In this document: positions 17,586-27,260 of the stretch, in pieces
Layout: the number at the start of each line of letters is the position of its first letter
Position numbering within the stretch: position 1 is the first letter of the stretch
NCBI GenBank assembly: GCA_005518205.2
Contig: RFFC02000004.1
Span: 1 to 64,000, forward strand
Length of the DNA: 64,000 nucleotides
Source: Hormoscilla sp. GUM202
GTDB taxonomy: Bacteria; Cyanobacteriota; Cyanobacteriia; Cyanobacteriales; Desertifilaceae
Direction: 5' to 3'
The notes under the pieces: generated by a model
Told to the model about the DNA's origin: nothing
The model's database searches: none
The model's input: the letters and a program-made list of their open reading frames with translations, nothing else
Made by a program: the position numbers and the translations under genes

Positions 17586-20007
17586 GTGCGATTCGTTTAG
17601 TGTAAACTAACTTGACACGGGTCAAGAAAGGGGACCACTAACAGGGTTTCATTAGCCCTGAGAACTTACAGGTGATGGTGGTGAAAGCCCACCTCGACTC
17701 TGCAGGGGTAACAGCACCTTCCCCACGTTCGAGATGGCATCAAACCGTGAAGCGGGAAGGAAAGGCGCTCTGACTGGCAGCCTAGACCGGTCACCGTCGA
17801 GCAAGTAGTCATGATGAGCGAAAGCAAAGGTTTACAGATGTCGTAACAATCAACCAGCGGAATAAGGCTTATACGCTGGCCCAAAAGGGAAAGGATATAG
17901 GTCGTTGGCGGACAATCGACCGACCAATAAGCACTGACCATAAACCCGGCATATAGAACCCATCTAAAACTACAACCAATCGTCTGTAGGAACGAAGTAA
18001 ACCGGTTGCAGTACTCTCCATCACCGGTCGATACGATGGAGTAGCCACCACAGGCGCAACATCTGCTCTCATCAAGCAGGTCTCAACCGGGAAAGATTGA
18101 GTGGAGAAGCAAATGGCTGCTTGTAATGAGCAGAATAGAGCTGACGCCCTCACGGTTTCGTCAAATGTAAAGTTGTATGTAGTAGTGAATATGTCACGGA
18201 ACATAGTCGAAAGACAAGTGTATGACTGGAAGGCTGTCCCCTGGCGCAAGCTGGAAAGGATAGTCTTTAAGCTACAAAAGCGAATCTACAGAGCGGCAGA
18301 AGAAGGCAATAAGCGGAAAGTTCGCAGGCTCCAAGGGTTACTGAATAGGTCATGGTCCGCAAAGATGATTGCGGTACGTCAGGTAACACAACAGAACCAG
18401 GGAAAGAAGACGGCAGGTGTGGATGGTGTGATAGCACTGTCCCCAGTAAAGCGTCAAGAACTGGCAAGGCAACTAAAAGTCACCAGAAAGGCAAAGGCCA
18501 AACCTACACGACGAGTGTGGATACCAAAACCAGGACGGGACGAGAAACGGCCACTGGGAATACCGACGATGTACGACCGCGCATTACAGGGGTTGGTCAA
18601 ACAGTCACTAGAACCAGAGTGGGAAGCGTACATGGAGGCCAACTCATACGGATTCAGACCGGGTCGGGGATGTCATGATGCAATCGGAGCAATATTCAAC
18701 AGCATCAGAAAACCTAAATGGGTGCTGGATGCGGATATTGCAAAGTGTTTTGATAGGATTGACCACTCAGCGATCCTGAACAAACTGAATACTACATCAC
18801 CAATCCGTAGACAAATACGGGCATGGTTAAAAGCCGCTGGGTAGCGTAGGGGTCCCGGAGCGTGGACCAGGGGACATGGCAAACCACAGATGCAGGAACT
18901 CCACAAGGGGGTGTGATATCCCCTCTGTTGGCCAATATAGCCCTACATGGGTTAGAGAACGAGGTCATGAGGCTTGCAAAAACAAAAAGAGAGAAAGAGA
19001 ATCTGACAGTCGTCAGATATGCGGACGACTTTGTGGTAATACACGATGACCGGTCAATGATAGAACGAGCAAAAGGAGTTGTCGAGCAGTGGTTAAAAGG
19101 AGTAGGTCTGGAGTTAAAAGCCGAAAAAACCAACATATCCCACACCCTTGAGGGGAATGACCCTGGGTTCGACTTCCTGGGGTTCAATATTCGCCAGTAC
19201 AGGGTAGGGAAACACAGAAGCGGCAAATCTCCGCACGGGGCCATCTTAGGATTCAAGACACTAATCAAGCCCAGCAGCAAATCCATCAGGAAACATAAAG
19301 AGCGACTATCTCAAATAGTGCGCAGCCACAAAGCGGCACCACAGGCAGCATTGATAACCAAACTCAACCCGGTAATACGGGGATGGTGCAACTACTTCAA
19401 GACTGCGGTGAGTAAGGAAACTTACTCCGACATGGACAATTACCTGTGGGAGATACTATGGCAATGGGCAAACAGACGGCATCCCAACAAATCGGGCGAA
19501 TGGATTGCCAGGAAGTATTGGACCCCTACCAAGGAAGTCAAATGGAACTTCATTGGCAAAACAAAACACAAGGAGGAAATAGAGCTTACCCGACATGCAA
19601 AAACTGAAATAGTCAGACACGTAAAAGTGAAGGGGACAGCTAGCCCATTCGACGGTAACCTAGTGTATTGGAGCAAGAGACTTCCAAAGAGCCCGGACGT
19701 AAGCACACGAGTGATTAACTTACTGAAGAGGCAACACGGGAAATGCGAAATGTGCGGACTAACGTTTAAGGACAGTGACCAGTGGGAAGTGGACCACATC
19801 ATGCCAACCATGCGTGGTGGTAAAGACTGGTACTCTAACCTCCAGTTGCTGCACGACTATTGCCACGATTCCAAGTCTGCCCGGGATGGCAGCAAGGGAG
19901 GCCGTATCTATGACAAAGATGGCGAAACTGAGGAGCCGGATGAGGTGAAAGTCTCACGTCCGGTTCTGAAGACGAGTCGGTCCGGTGACGGACTGGCTTA
20001 GTTTAAT
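17586..20007 (+). mobile_element. Group II intron (about 2.4 kb)
   Basis: The 5' end GTGCGATTCG matches the group II consensus GUGCG. Near the 3' end a domain V hairpin is visible (GAGCCGGATGAGG, then GTCTCACGTCCGGTTC, 19933-19966), followed by a domain VI hairpin (GTCGGTCCGGTGACGGACTGGC) with a bulge-A region and the end GTTTAAT. Ending at 20007 restores the host frame as GAT-T/AT-CTT, giving IDYLEVG. AATCG at about 17979 could be part of EBS1, since it can pair with CGATT immediately before the 5' splice site. The intron encodes its own reverse transcriptase, which is frameshifted. Confidence 0.88.
18113..20001 (+). pseudogene. ltrA: Group II intron reverse transcriptase/maturase with HNH domain, frameshifted
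   Basis: The N-terminal part (18113-18844) carries reverse transcriptase blocks including WIPKPGRDEKRPLGIPT, YGFRPGRGCHDAI and VLDADIAKCFDRIDH. After a frame change near 18845 the second part (from about 18862) continues with DAGTPQGGVISPLLANI, the catalytic YADD, a maturase X region and a C-terminal HNH endonuclease (CEMCGLTFKDSDQWEVDHI). All domains are present, so a single small indel separates an inactive from a complete protein. An intact copy elsewhere could act on this RNA in trans. Confidence 0.88.
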
Positions 20008-20244
20008 ATCTTGAGGTGGGAGAGATGTTGCAAAGCGGGATGCCGTCAGCGCGAGAGAGAACCAAACTTGCCGATCGCGCAGCGTGGCGCAGCCATTGAA
20101 ATTTCTGCCTTGGGAGAGAATGATACAGTCACCTTTGTAGACAAGAAGGATATAAGGCGACGCCTTACCTATCGACCCGGAGATGAGGTAGAAACTAAAA
20201 TATTAGACAGTGACGATTGAATCAGAAATCAAGGAGTAAGAGTG

Positions 20245-20709
20245 ATGAGTTACTTTCTGCGAATATTTTGCCAGTCCTCTCAACAGAGACCCTGGGAGGA
20301 GATTGCCAATTTCATAGAGGAGGGCTGCTACTTCGAGAAAAAACCATGTTTTGAACCATCGCCTTCCGGAGATTCAGCTAAGCATACCCAGAGAAAATCC
20401 CTCGCCATACATTATCAACCAGGTAAGCGTCCTGTAATCATCGAACTGAATGGAGATGACAAACTTCTCCAGCAGGAAATTAAGGAAACGATCTCCCAAT
20501 TATCGGAACGATCGCAGCAGGAGTCAGACCTAGCGTGCCAACTGGCCGCCAGCAAGCAGGTGATTGCCATCGAAATTGACCAAGAGGATGCAGGCTGGGA
20601 AATGCTAGATTGTTTGGAGGCGTATTTAGCGTCTAGTTTGTCCGGGATTATTTATGCGCCGGAGGACGGTTTTTACGATGACCAGCTACAGCCAGTCTAC
20701 CAGTTTTAA
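20245..20709 (+). CDS. Hypothetical protein, candidate immunity protein
   Basis: This acidic protein of about 154 residues has no recognised family. It is preceded by AAGGAG at 20231-20236; ATG at 20245 is preferred, and an adjacent GTG at 20242 is possible. It starts 24 bp after the end of the interrupted endonuclease-fold toxin gene on the same strand. Its acidic character (for example IEIDQEDAGWEMLDCLEAYL) and this position are typical of immunity proteins of polymorphic toxins. That role is inferred from context only. It appears intact although its presumed toxin is broken. Confidence 0.6.
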   Translation: MSYFLRIFCQSSQQRPWEEIANFIEEGCYFEKKPCFEPSPSGDSAKHTQRKSLAIHYQPGKRPVIIELNGDDKLLQQEIKETISQLSERSQQESDLACQLAASKQVIAIEIDQEDAGWEMLDCLEAYLASSLSGIIYAPEDGFYDDQLQPVYQF

Positions 20710-20932
20710 CTGTGGTATCTGAGAAACCAGGTAATTCCTCCCTTACCGGGTTGATGGAAGTTGCTCAATATGTTGGTGGGGAGTGATTTCCACACGAGAG
20801 TAGCTCCTGCAGCTTTTTAAACAGGAGCTGATGTCGCACTTAATGAGTCTGTCCTTTATAACAAGGAGCTGTAACACCCTTGGTGCTTAGGTGGAAACTA
20901 CACAAGCGAGACTTGGAGTCAATGGTTTATGT

Positions 20933-22480
20933 TTATGTTGGTTTTGGCGGCTGCATCTGTTGAATTAGCGTGGACAACGCTGGCATCTTGAAAGATTTGG
21001 AAATTCGATCCTTAATGTACGAATAAAAATTCACTCCGTTTTTGCGGCAGGTGTCAACCAGAGCCAAAAACACTTCCCACGCCTGAGTCCCCTGTAGAGT
21101 GCGGGTTCCATTGGAGATTTTGCGCTTAATCACATACTCCCGGACTGTCCGCTCTGCCTCATTATTGTCAAGAGGAACTTCAGGAAAATCTAGAACTAAT
21201 AGTAAATAAGGCTTCTTCTGTTTTGTTAAATCAATTCTATGATCTAAAGCACTGTATCCGGTTTGACGGGAAAACAATTTGTCAAATTCGGTTTCAAGCA
21301 ACAGTTTTTGTTGTCGCTGCTCTTCTGTGCTTTGCTGTTGATAGGCTTTGAGTTGATAATAGTAAATCCAAAAATAAGAGAGAAATTGTGCCAGGCTTTT
21401 TTGATGAGAGGGAACCAGAGGAGTCAGCTTTTCGTAGTGTCGTCCTTCATGAATCCAGCATAAACTACGATGGTTCGTCTGGTTGTGAAATTGTCCCGCG
21501 TCATCAGCCACCAAAATATCTATGTAGTCCCCGAGCTGCTTTTTCTTCTTGTCAGGCAAAATACTGTCAACTAAATCATCTGATTGAACAACTGCTAATT
21601 CAGTTGGATCCAACTGCAATTCGTTTAACATTTGGAGAACTGTTTCAGAGTTTTTGCGCTCTCTGGTAAAAAAACTGCTATAGTAAGGATTGCAGAGTGT
21701 GAATACATAGCAATTTTTCCCATTAACCCGCATCCCCGTATCATCAATTTGGTGATAACTGGTACTGCCCAGTCCCGCTTCTAAAATAGCATTTCGTTCT
21801 TCAGTAAATTCTCTTAAATATTGCCGAGTTATTAAGTTAGATATTTTTCCCGCCGAGATTACTATTCCCTGAGACTGCAACAATTTAAGAATCTTTTCTT
21901 CTGGCACTCGTAACTGATAATACAAAGTGAGAACAAATGCTTCGAGTTCACTCCCGTAAGATTTGCCTTTTAATCCTTGCGGCAACTGGGCTTCGTAAAA
22001 TTTCTCCGTACTAGGTGAATAGAGTCTTTCTAGTCGATAAATAACCGTGTCTGTTTTAAATATAATATTTTGAATTGTTACTTCTCGGTAGCCTCTATGG
22101 GTGATATCTGACGGCAAGTTACTCCGAGCCAGTTTGATAACCTCTTCTCTGTCAATATGAATAAGTTGGCGACGTTCCTGGGGGGGGGTTTTCGGTTTTT
22201 TCTTTTTTCGCTCTCGACTATTGGGCTGCTCTGGTTTGGCCTCCGCAGAAGTATCAGCTTTAGAAGTATCAGCTTTGGCTTGAGGTTTGATGTCAGGTTT
22301 TCCCTTGTGCCCTTTGAGCGCGGCTATTTCATCTCTCAATCGTTGATTGTCAGCTTTCAATTCAAGGTTTTGGCTGTATAGGTCTTCTAGGTAATTGAGT
22401 AACCGCTGCAAAACTTCCCGACTTTTTGGGTCGAGATTCTCTGTGTCTTGGTCGAGGTCAGCAAGCCAATTCTTAGTCAT
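20933..22480 (-). CDS. IS66-family transposase
   Basis: This transposase of about 515 residues has an N-terminal coiled-coil (about 25-60), a Lys/Pro/Ala-rich linker (about 60-105) and the IS66 catalytic domain. Acidic residues expected for catalysis are visible in HQIDDTGMRVNG, DILVADDAGQFH and PLDNNEAERTVREY. The ATG at 22480 is chosen over a TTG three codons earlier. The typical accessory genes tnpA and tnpB are not present, and I could not find matching terminal repeats on both sides. AGCTGTCGCGCATCTCAACTGCATA at 22546-22570 resembles the MITE ends at 27261-27382 and might be one boundary. Confidence 0.85.
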   Translation of the reverse strand: MTKNWLADLDQDTENLDPKSREVLQRLLNYLEDLYSQNLELKADNQRLRDEIAALKGHKGKPDIKPQAKADTSKADTSAEAKPEQPNSRERKKKKPKTPPQERRQLIHIDREEVIKLARSNLPSDITHRGYREVTIQNIIFKTDTVIYRLERLYSPSTEKFYEAQLPQGLKGKSYGSELEAFVLTLYYQLRVPEEKILKLLQSQGIVISAGKISNLITRQYLREFTEERNAILEAGLGSTSYHQIDDTGMRVNGKNCYVFTLCNPYYSSFFTRERKNSETVLQMLNELQLDPTELAVVQSDDLVDSILPDKKKKQLGDYIDILVADDAGQFHNQTNHRSLCWIHEGRHYEKLTPLVPSHQKSLAQFLSYFWIYYYQLKAYQQQSTEEQRQQKLLLETEFDKLFSRQTGYSALDHRIDLTKQKKPYLLLVLDFPEVPLDNNEAERTVREYVIKRKISNGTRTLQGTQAWEVFLALVDTCRKNGVNFYSYIKDRISKSFKMPALSTLIQQMQPPKPT

Positions 22481-23024
22481 GTCTTCCAACTTACTACTTA
22501 TTTATCGAATTTGTCAACCCTGGGCGCGGGATTTTGAAAAAAATCAGCTGTCGCGCATCTCAACTGCATATTCGGGCGCTCGGCTGCCGACTCACCACTT
22601 CGAGGTCAAAACCCCCCACCCCGTAAGCATTTGAGAAGTTTTCGCTCCTCAAAAATTGCTCTTGTCCTGTTAGGCATTCCGAGGCAGTACAAGGGCTGTT
22701 CACTCCAGTCCGATGGCCCGAGTAACTATGCAGTACCGGCAGTACCCATATTCCTTCACCACCAATATCTTGAGCAATTACGGTTGATGACGTAAGTTGA
22801 CATTGCAGCATCCGCCAGAGTTGGGATATCCTGTATTTCCTGTCCCGACGGGCGCTCGCCCTGGGAGGATGGTTTCACCGGTAGGCAGCCCAGAAACCCG
22901 GTTTCGTAGGAGTTACCGGGTTTCTTAATTCAAATCGGGGCAGAAGTTTGCGCTTGTTGTTGGATGTCTGTTAAAATTGATGTAGGCGATCGCCTCCTGG
23001 ACAGCGACCATTAAATTTACGATC
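22481..23024. other. Non-coding region between IS66 transposase and the hexosaminidase gene
   Basis: No gene is supported. The stretch contains a possible element end at 22546-22570 and a hairpin formed by AGAAACCCGG (about 22891) and CCGGGTTTCT (about 22915) separated by 14 nt. The latter belongs to the dispersed AAACCCGGTTTC family. The last 60 bp, including a GCGATCGC site, precede the GTG start of the next gene. Confidence 0.5.
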
Positions 23025-24581
23025 GTGAAAACAGGATTACCAGATATAAATAGTCTTTCCCTGGCTCAACAGGTAGCCCAGATGGTCTTGGTCCGGGCCT
23101 CGGGCTACCGAGGAGATCGCCAAAGAAGATATCCTGAATGGGAACCCCCTGCTGCGAGTCTCCAGCATTTGGTGACCGATATGGGTGTAGGTGGGGTAAT
23201 CTTGGTGGGAGGAAGTGGCGCAGAAATTGCGCTCCGCTGTCAACAACTGCAAGACTGGGCAAATATCCCTTTACTAATAGCAGCGGATATCGAAGAAGGG
23301 GTAGGTCAGCGGTTTGCTGGGGCGACCTGGTTTCCCCCTCCCATGGCCCTGAGTGCTGTGGCGCGAAAACAACCGTCAGCTGCACGAGATTATGCTCGCC
23401 AAATGGGTGCTTTTACTGCCCGGGAGGCGATCGCCCTGGGCCTTAACTGGATTTTAGCACCCGTGGTGGATGTGAACAATAATCCCAGTAACCCGGTGAT
23501 TAATGTCAGGGCCTTTGGGGAAAACCCAGAAGAAGTGTCTATACTCTCATCTGCTTTTATTCAGGGTACAAAAAGTTATCCTGTTTTGACGACCGCGAAG
23601 CATTTTCCCGGACATGGAGATACAGATGTTGATTCTCATCTGCATTTACCCATTTTACCCCATTCCGAAGCCAGATTGGTGGAGATAGAATTACCCCCTT
23701 TCCAAAGTGCGATCGCATCTGGTGTAGATGCAGTAATGACTGCCCATCTGTTAATCCCGGCTTGGGATGGGGAAAAACCTGCCACCCTATCTCATGCTAT
23801 CCTAACAGGTAAGCTGCGCGATCGGCTGGGATTTACCGGATTAATTGTTACCGATGCCCTGGTTATGGGGGCGATCGCGAACCGCTACGGTGCCAAGGAA
23901 GCGGCAGTTTTAGCGGTGTCAGCGGGTGCAGACATTATCCTGATGCCCCAAAACCCAGCCGAGGCCATAAATGCTGTCCGTGCAGCAGTCGAAGAGGGGC
24001 GCATTGACAAAGCACAAATTACCGAATCTGTCAAGAGAATCTGGCAAGCTAAGCAGAAGGTATTAACATCAACATATAAGGGTAATTTTACCTCAGAATT
24101 AGCCCAAGCAGATGCCGTTTATACTGCTGAAGATATTTTACGGGATGCCCAGCAGACGAGAGGTTGCTTGTCAGTAGGGTCGAGCAATTGCCGCAATTTA
24201 ATTGTAGTAGATGACGCCCTGGATTGCAAGTTTTTGGGCAAGCATACCCCGGCGATCGCCCTTCCCCATAAGTTGGGCTATCAGTTGCAGGTAGTTGACA
24301 GCTACACTCCGAAAACCACTCTAGAAACGGAGAAACATACCCTACTGCAAATCTTCGTGCGCGGTAACCCTTGGCGCGGAAATGCTGGGTTAAATCAGAG
24401 GGCGATCGCCTGGTTTCAAGCCTTAGTGAAAGCGGAAAAGCTGCAAGCATTAGTTATCTATGGCAGTCCTTATATACTAGAGAAAATTATGCCAGAATTA
24501 CCGCCAGAAGTGCCTTATGTATTCACCTACGGACAGATGCCAGATGCACAGGCGATCGCCTTATCAAGCTTATTCCCGTAG
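23025..24581 (+). CDS. Glycoside hydrolase family 3, beta-N-acetylhexosaminidase (NagZ-like)
   Basis: The 518-residue protein has the NagZ signature KHFPGHGDTDVDSHLHLP (about 192-209), including the His/Asp pair that acts as general acid in this subfamily, and the nucleophile Asp in VTDALVMGAI (about 282). The GH3 barrel covers about residues 5-345; a C-terminal domain of about 170 residues follows. NagZ enzymes release N-acetylglucosamine from muropeptides in peptidoglycan recycling. No signal peptide is seen, so a cytoplasmic location is expected. The start is GTG at 23025. Confidence 0.88.
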   Translation: MKTGLPDINSLSLAQQVAQMVLVRASGYRGDRQRRYPEWEPPAASLQHLVTDMGVGGVILVGGSGAEIALRCQQLQDWANIPLLIAADIEEGVGQRFAGATWFPPPMALSAVARKQPSAARDYARQMGAFTAREAIALGLNWILAPVVDVNNNPSNPVINVRAFGENPEEVSILSSAFIQGTKSYPVLTTAKHFPGHGDTDVDSHLHLPILPHSEARLVEIELPPFQSAIASGVDAVMTAHLLIPAWDGEKPATLSHAILTGKLRDRLGFTGLIVTDALVMGAIANRYGAKEAAVLAVSAGADIILMPQNPAEAINAVRAAVEEGRIDKAQITESVKRIWQAKQKVLTSTYKGNFTSELAQADAVYTAEDILRDAQQTRGCLSVGSSNCRNLIVVDDALDCKFLGKHTPAIALPHKLGYQLQVVDSYTPKTTLETEKHTLLQIFVRGNPWRGNAGLNQRAIAWFQALVKAEKLQALVIYGSPYILEKIMPELPPEVPYVFTYGQMPDAQAIALSSLFP

Positions 24582-24686
24582 GTAAATAGATTACCTGACT
24601 GAGTCTCGCCTATCACTCAGTTGTCAGTGCATCCGTACATGCTCCCAGTTTATAATAGTAACAATTCATTAGCACAGGGAGTTAAC

Positions 24687-25016
24687 GTGCAAAGTCCCAA
24701 CAGCGTTCAGACATTTCTGGACAATTTAAAAATCAAAACCAAGCCGCAAGTCAGTAATCCGCGACTACAGAGCGCCATTGATGAGCTATTCCGATCCAAT
24801 GCTACAATTATAGGTGGTACTGCGGGTGCAATCATCTATGAACGCATAACAGGAAATCTAGTCGGCGGCAAATCTCACAACGAAAAAGGGCGACAGAGAC
24901 TGATACAGCTACAGAGAATAATCCAACAAGAACCTCTCAACCCTGATGATAGCACCATTGCTACAAACCTTTTAGACGATCTGCAATCCGCTTTGAACTT
25001 AAACATAGCGCCATGA
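24687..25016 (+). CDS. Orphan polymorphic-toxin C-terminal domain-like protein
   Basis: The GTG start at 24687 is favoured by AGGGAG five bases upstream and gives about 109 residues; in-frame starts exist back to 24621. The segment SAIDELFRSNATIIGGTAGAIIYERITG followed by VGGKSHNEKGRQRL resembles a domain I recall from the ends of Rhs/CdiA-type polymorphic toxins. Here it stands alone without a delivery module. It overlaps the next gene by 4 nt (ATGA), which fits a toxin/immunity or regulatory pair. Activity is not known. Confidence 0.6.
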   Translation: MQSPNSVQTFLDNLKIKTKPQVSNPRLQSAIDELFRSNATIIGGTAGAIIYERITGNLVGGKSHNEKGRQRLIQLQRIIQQEPLNPDDSTIATNLLDDLQSALNLNIAP

Positions 25017-25450
25017 TGAAAACAATTACTTTGGACAACCTGGCTATTGGGCTAGTCGAAGCAGTTCCCGAACTGCGATCGGCCTATGAAGCAGAACTAG
25101 AGTGGTGGGGTGACGAACAACCAGGAGTACACATTATCTTTGGCGATATTTTCAACCCCTACTTAATCTCTCTGTTAGAATCAGATAATCAACCCGAAAG
25201 GCTCAAGCCGGTCTTTAATTTTCTCGAAGAATTGGCAAACCACGAAGATGTTCAAGTACAAGAAGTGGTGGCGGTGACCGTGTGTGAACGTTTAGGAGAT
25301 CGAGCAGAATGGTTAGCAAAGGCGCGTCAGTACATGGGTAAGACAACCCTGAGCTTTTCTCAAGAAATGGAAGCTTTTTGGAGTCGTGATGCCAAACCAC
25401 CGCAGAACGGTAAGATGGACAAGCCCACCTTATCAACTTCGGCGACCTAG
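25013..25450 (+). CDS. Putative immunity protein (DUF7674-like)
   Basis: The 145-residue acidic protein contains the stretch VFNFLEELANHEDVQVQEVVAVTVCERLGD followed by ARQYMGKTT. This pattern resembles small immunity-like families found beside polymorphic toxins. Its start overlaps the stop of the preceding toxin-domain gene (ATGA), so the two are translationally coupled. The family name is from recognition of the pattern and was not checked. Its basic, Ser/Thr-rich tail looks unstructured. Confidence 0.55.
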   Translation: MMKTITLDNLAIGLVEAVPELRSAYEAELEWWGDEQPGVHIIFGDIFNPYLISLLESDNQPERLKPVFNFLEELANHEDVQVQEVVAVTVCERLGDRAEWLAKARQYMGKTTLSFSQEMEAFWSRDAKPPQNGKMDKPTLSTSAT

Positions 25451-25530
25451 AAATCACCCGGCTGTATAGTCATATATCCCTTAATTTGCATAAAGAGAAA
25501 AGCTGAGAGCTTTGTTCAAAATTAGTTTGG

Positions 25531-25558
25531 CAATTCTCAATTCTCAATTCTCAATTCT
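25531..25558. repeat. Heptamer tandem repeat (CAATTCT)
   Basis: Four perfect copies of CAATTCT end 11 bp before the start codon of the following lipoprotein gene, so the array sits in the promoter/leader position. A related unit occurs as a 14-bp repeat around 54824-54865 on the other strand. Confidence 0.8.
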
Positions 25559-25569
25559 CAACAAGAAGT

Positions 25570-26004
25570 ATGAATTACCGTAAACTGACGATCGCCCTGT
25601 TTCTGTTAGCTGCCAGTCTGGCGCCCATTTCCTGCGGCCAAAACCCAGGAGGAAGCTCAGTAGATAAGTTAACAGACTACTATCGTAACGATACTCCCGT
25701 AAAAGGGACGACTTTTTCTCCCTTGATGCCCGGATCCCTGTGGCGTGTAGTTGCGTCCCAGTTAAACTGCTATACCGACCCTCTTGCTGACAGCAAGATT
25801 ATCATCACCCAGTTTAGTCGCAATGATATCATTCAGGCAGAAGTCTGGCGCGGCGGTGCTGATGAAGTGCTTGTCAACGAACTAGACAGTGAAGGTAAAC
25901 CCTGGATGCATATTAGGGGAGGACGGAATATCGACAGTCCGGCGGACCTGACTAGATGTTATGTGAGAGCTAATAGCCGTTATATTCAACCCGTAAAAAA
26001 TTGA
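25570..26004 (+). CDS. Small lipoprotein with SH3-like domain
   Basis: This 144-residue protein has a typical lipoprotein signal: a basic start (MNYRK), a hydrophobic core (LTIALFLLAASLA) and the lipobox PISC with Cys at about 22. The mature part starts with a Gly/Ser-rich linker and contains PGSLWRVVASQLNCYTDP, which resembles the start of bacterial SH3-like domains in cyanobacterial envelope proteins. It would be anchored in a membrane facing the periplasm. No specific function is known. Confidence 0.7.
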   Translation: MNYRKLTIALFLLAASLAPISCGQNPGGSSVDKLTDYYRNDTPVKGTTFSPLMPGSLWRVVASQLNCYTDPLADSKIIITQFSRNDIIQAEVWRGGADEVLVNELDSEGKPWMHIRGGRNIDSPADLTRCYVRANSRYIQPVKN

Positions 26005-26277
26005 CTCGTCGATGCGCGACAAGGGGTACGGCGAGTACGATGTCTCCCGGGTAGTGCGAGTAGCGCTCTCGGGAGGCATCGAGTTTCCCTCTAGAGATTC
26101 GCGCTGCCTAATCGGATGGTGATGATTTGGGACTGCTTCCATATACTTGGCTACAATCTAGCAGCAGTAGCCCCATGATGTCAACCTGCTTTCCTGAAAT
26201 TTACATCCGTACAAGGGGAGCGATCGCCCCGGTCACGGGGTAGGCGATCGCCCCGGTAAAGTAACCTCAAGAGACCT
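26005..26277. other. Non-coding stretch downstream of the lipoprotein gene
   Basis: It contains an imperfect inverted repeat (CGATGTCTCCCGGG at about 26038 and CTCGGGAGGCATCG at about 26066), which may end transcription of the lipoprotein gene, and two GCGATCGCCCCGGT units at 26220-26265. No coding sequence is seen. Confidence 0.45.
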
Positions 26278-27134
26278 TTAATTTTCTGGGGCTTTTTGCG
26301 CGCCAGAGTCAGACCACTCTACCTTCTTCTCCTCTTTTGACTCTGCTGCATCTCTTTCTACTTGCTTGAGATGAATGCTATTCACCTTCGCGATAAAATT
26401 AGCGATCGCCTTTCTTAAAGTTTTTCACGTTCTGCAGGGTCAGCAATATCATAATACCGATAAGCTGGAGTTGTGCCCAAGATAAATTTCTCCTGTTCCG
26501 CTTCTAGCAGTTCCACCACTCTGTTTGCCGAAATCCAATTTTCTTGAAACGGAAAAGACGTGACCATACTCGCCACAATCGATGCGATCGCCGGACAAAT
26601 TACAGGCAGCCATTTCAGCCAAACCGAACCCGTTTCCGATTTATCCACGAGCACCAAAATTGGGGTGACTCCAGATAAAACAATTGTCCCCAATTGCAAA
26701 ACATAGTAAATATTCCTGGCTAACCCCCGAGTTTTCTTATACTCGTCGATCAACTCTTGAGAGTATTGTAAAGCCTTTTCCACTACTCGAGTTACTTGAC
26801 TATTTTCTGGAAATTCTTGAGTTTCTGACACACAACTGTTGCATAATATCGCTTTATTCTTCAGGTTCAAATCCTTAGCTTCCTTCGCATAGTTGGTCTC
26901 TAATTGCAGATTCACCAGAAACATAAATACAAACAGACCGACAGCAATCGCCACAGCTACGATTAACCGGAAATATCCAGGAAAAACAAACGCAGTAATG
27001 CTCAAGCCTATAGCAGCGGCCAAGGACAGATCCTCGAGGACCTTTAAAGGTAATATTATACCTTTAATTGATGATTTTTTCAAGCTTTCAGTCCTAATAT
27101 TTTGCTCATTTGACATCATTTCAGAACTGGTCAT
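26278..27134 (-). pseudogene. SLATT-domain (DUF4231-type) membrane protein, frameshifted near its C-terminus
   Basis: The frame from ATG 27134 encodes a protein with two N-terminal membrane helices (LSLAAAIGLSITAFVF and LIVAVAIAVGLFVFMFL) and a second hydrophobic pair around GTIVLSGVTPILVLV and WLPVICPAIASIVASMV. A cytoplasmic AYRYYDIADPAEREKL ends at a stop at 26415. Beyond that stop the -1 frame continues sensibly (RKAIANFIAKVNSIHLKQVE) to 26278, so one indel has probably removed the last 45 residues. SLATT proteins are proposed membrane effectors linked to nucleotide-signal defence systems. No sensor gene is adjacent. The truncated protein may still function. Confidence 0.7.
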
Positions 27135-27260
27135 TTTTGTGAATGAACTTATATACTTTGTGAATTCCCATAGTATACCATACTTCCATCTGAACAACGG
27201 AAGTATGGCTTCCCAGAATTCATGCTAATACGACATTTCCCTTGAGTTTTGTCACATCCT

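Larger units (their letters stand above)
17241..20220 (+). pseudogene. Restriction-endonuclease-fold polymorphic toxin gene, split by a group II intron and frameshifted
   Basis: Exon 1 starts at ATG 17241 (MSDADWPPQPPEG) and shifts frame near 17340; the following frame reads FETWKERHFNPAAQGG, then GGRYPDMVRYADGRID. After removal of the intron (17586-20007) the frame continues YLEVGEMLQSGMPSARER, then shifts again near 20075 and ends with FVDKKDIRRRLTYRPG at 20220. The PD...E-V-G layout fits a PD-(D/E)xK toxin domain of the kind found at polymorphic toxin C-termini. Two frameshifts make it inactive as read. The small gene just downstream (20245-20709) is a plausible immunity partner. Confidence 0.7.
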
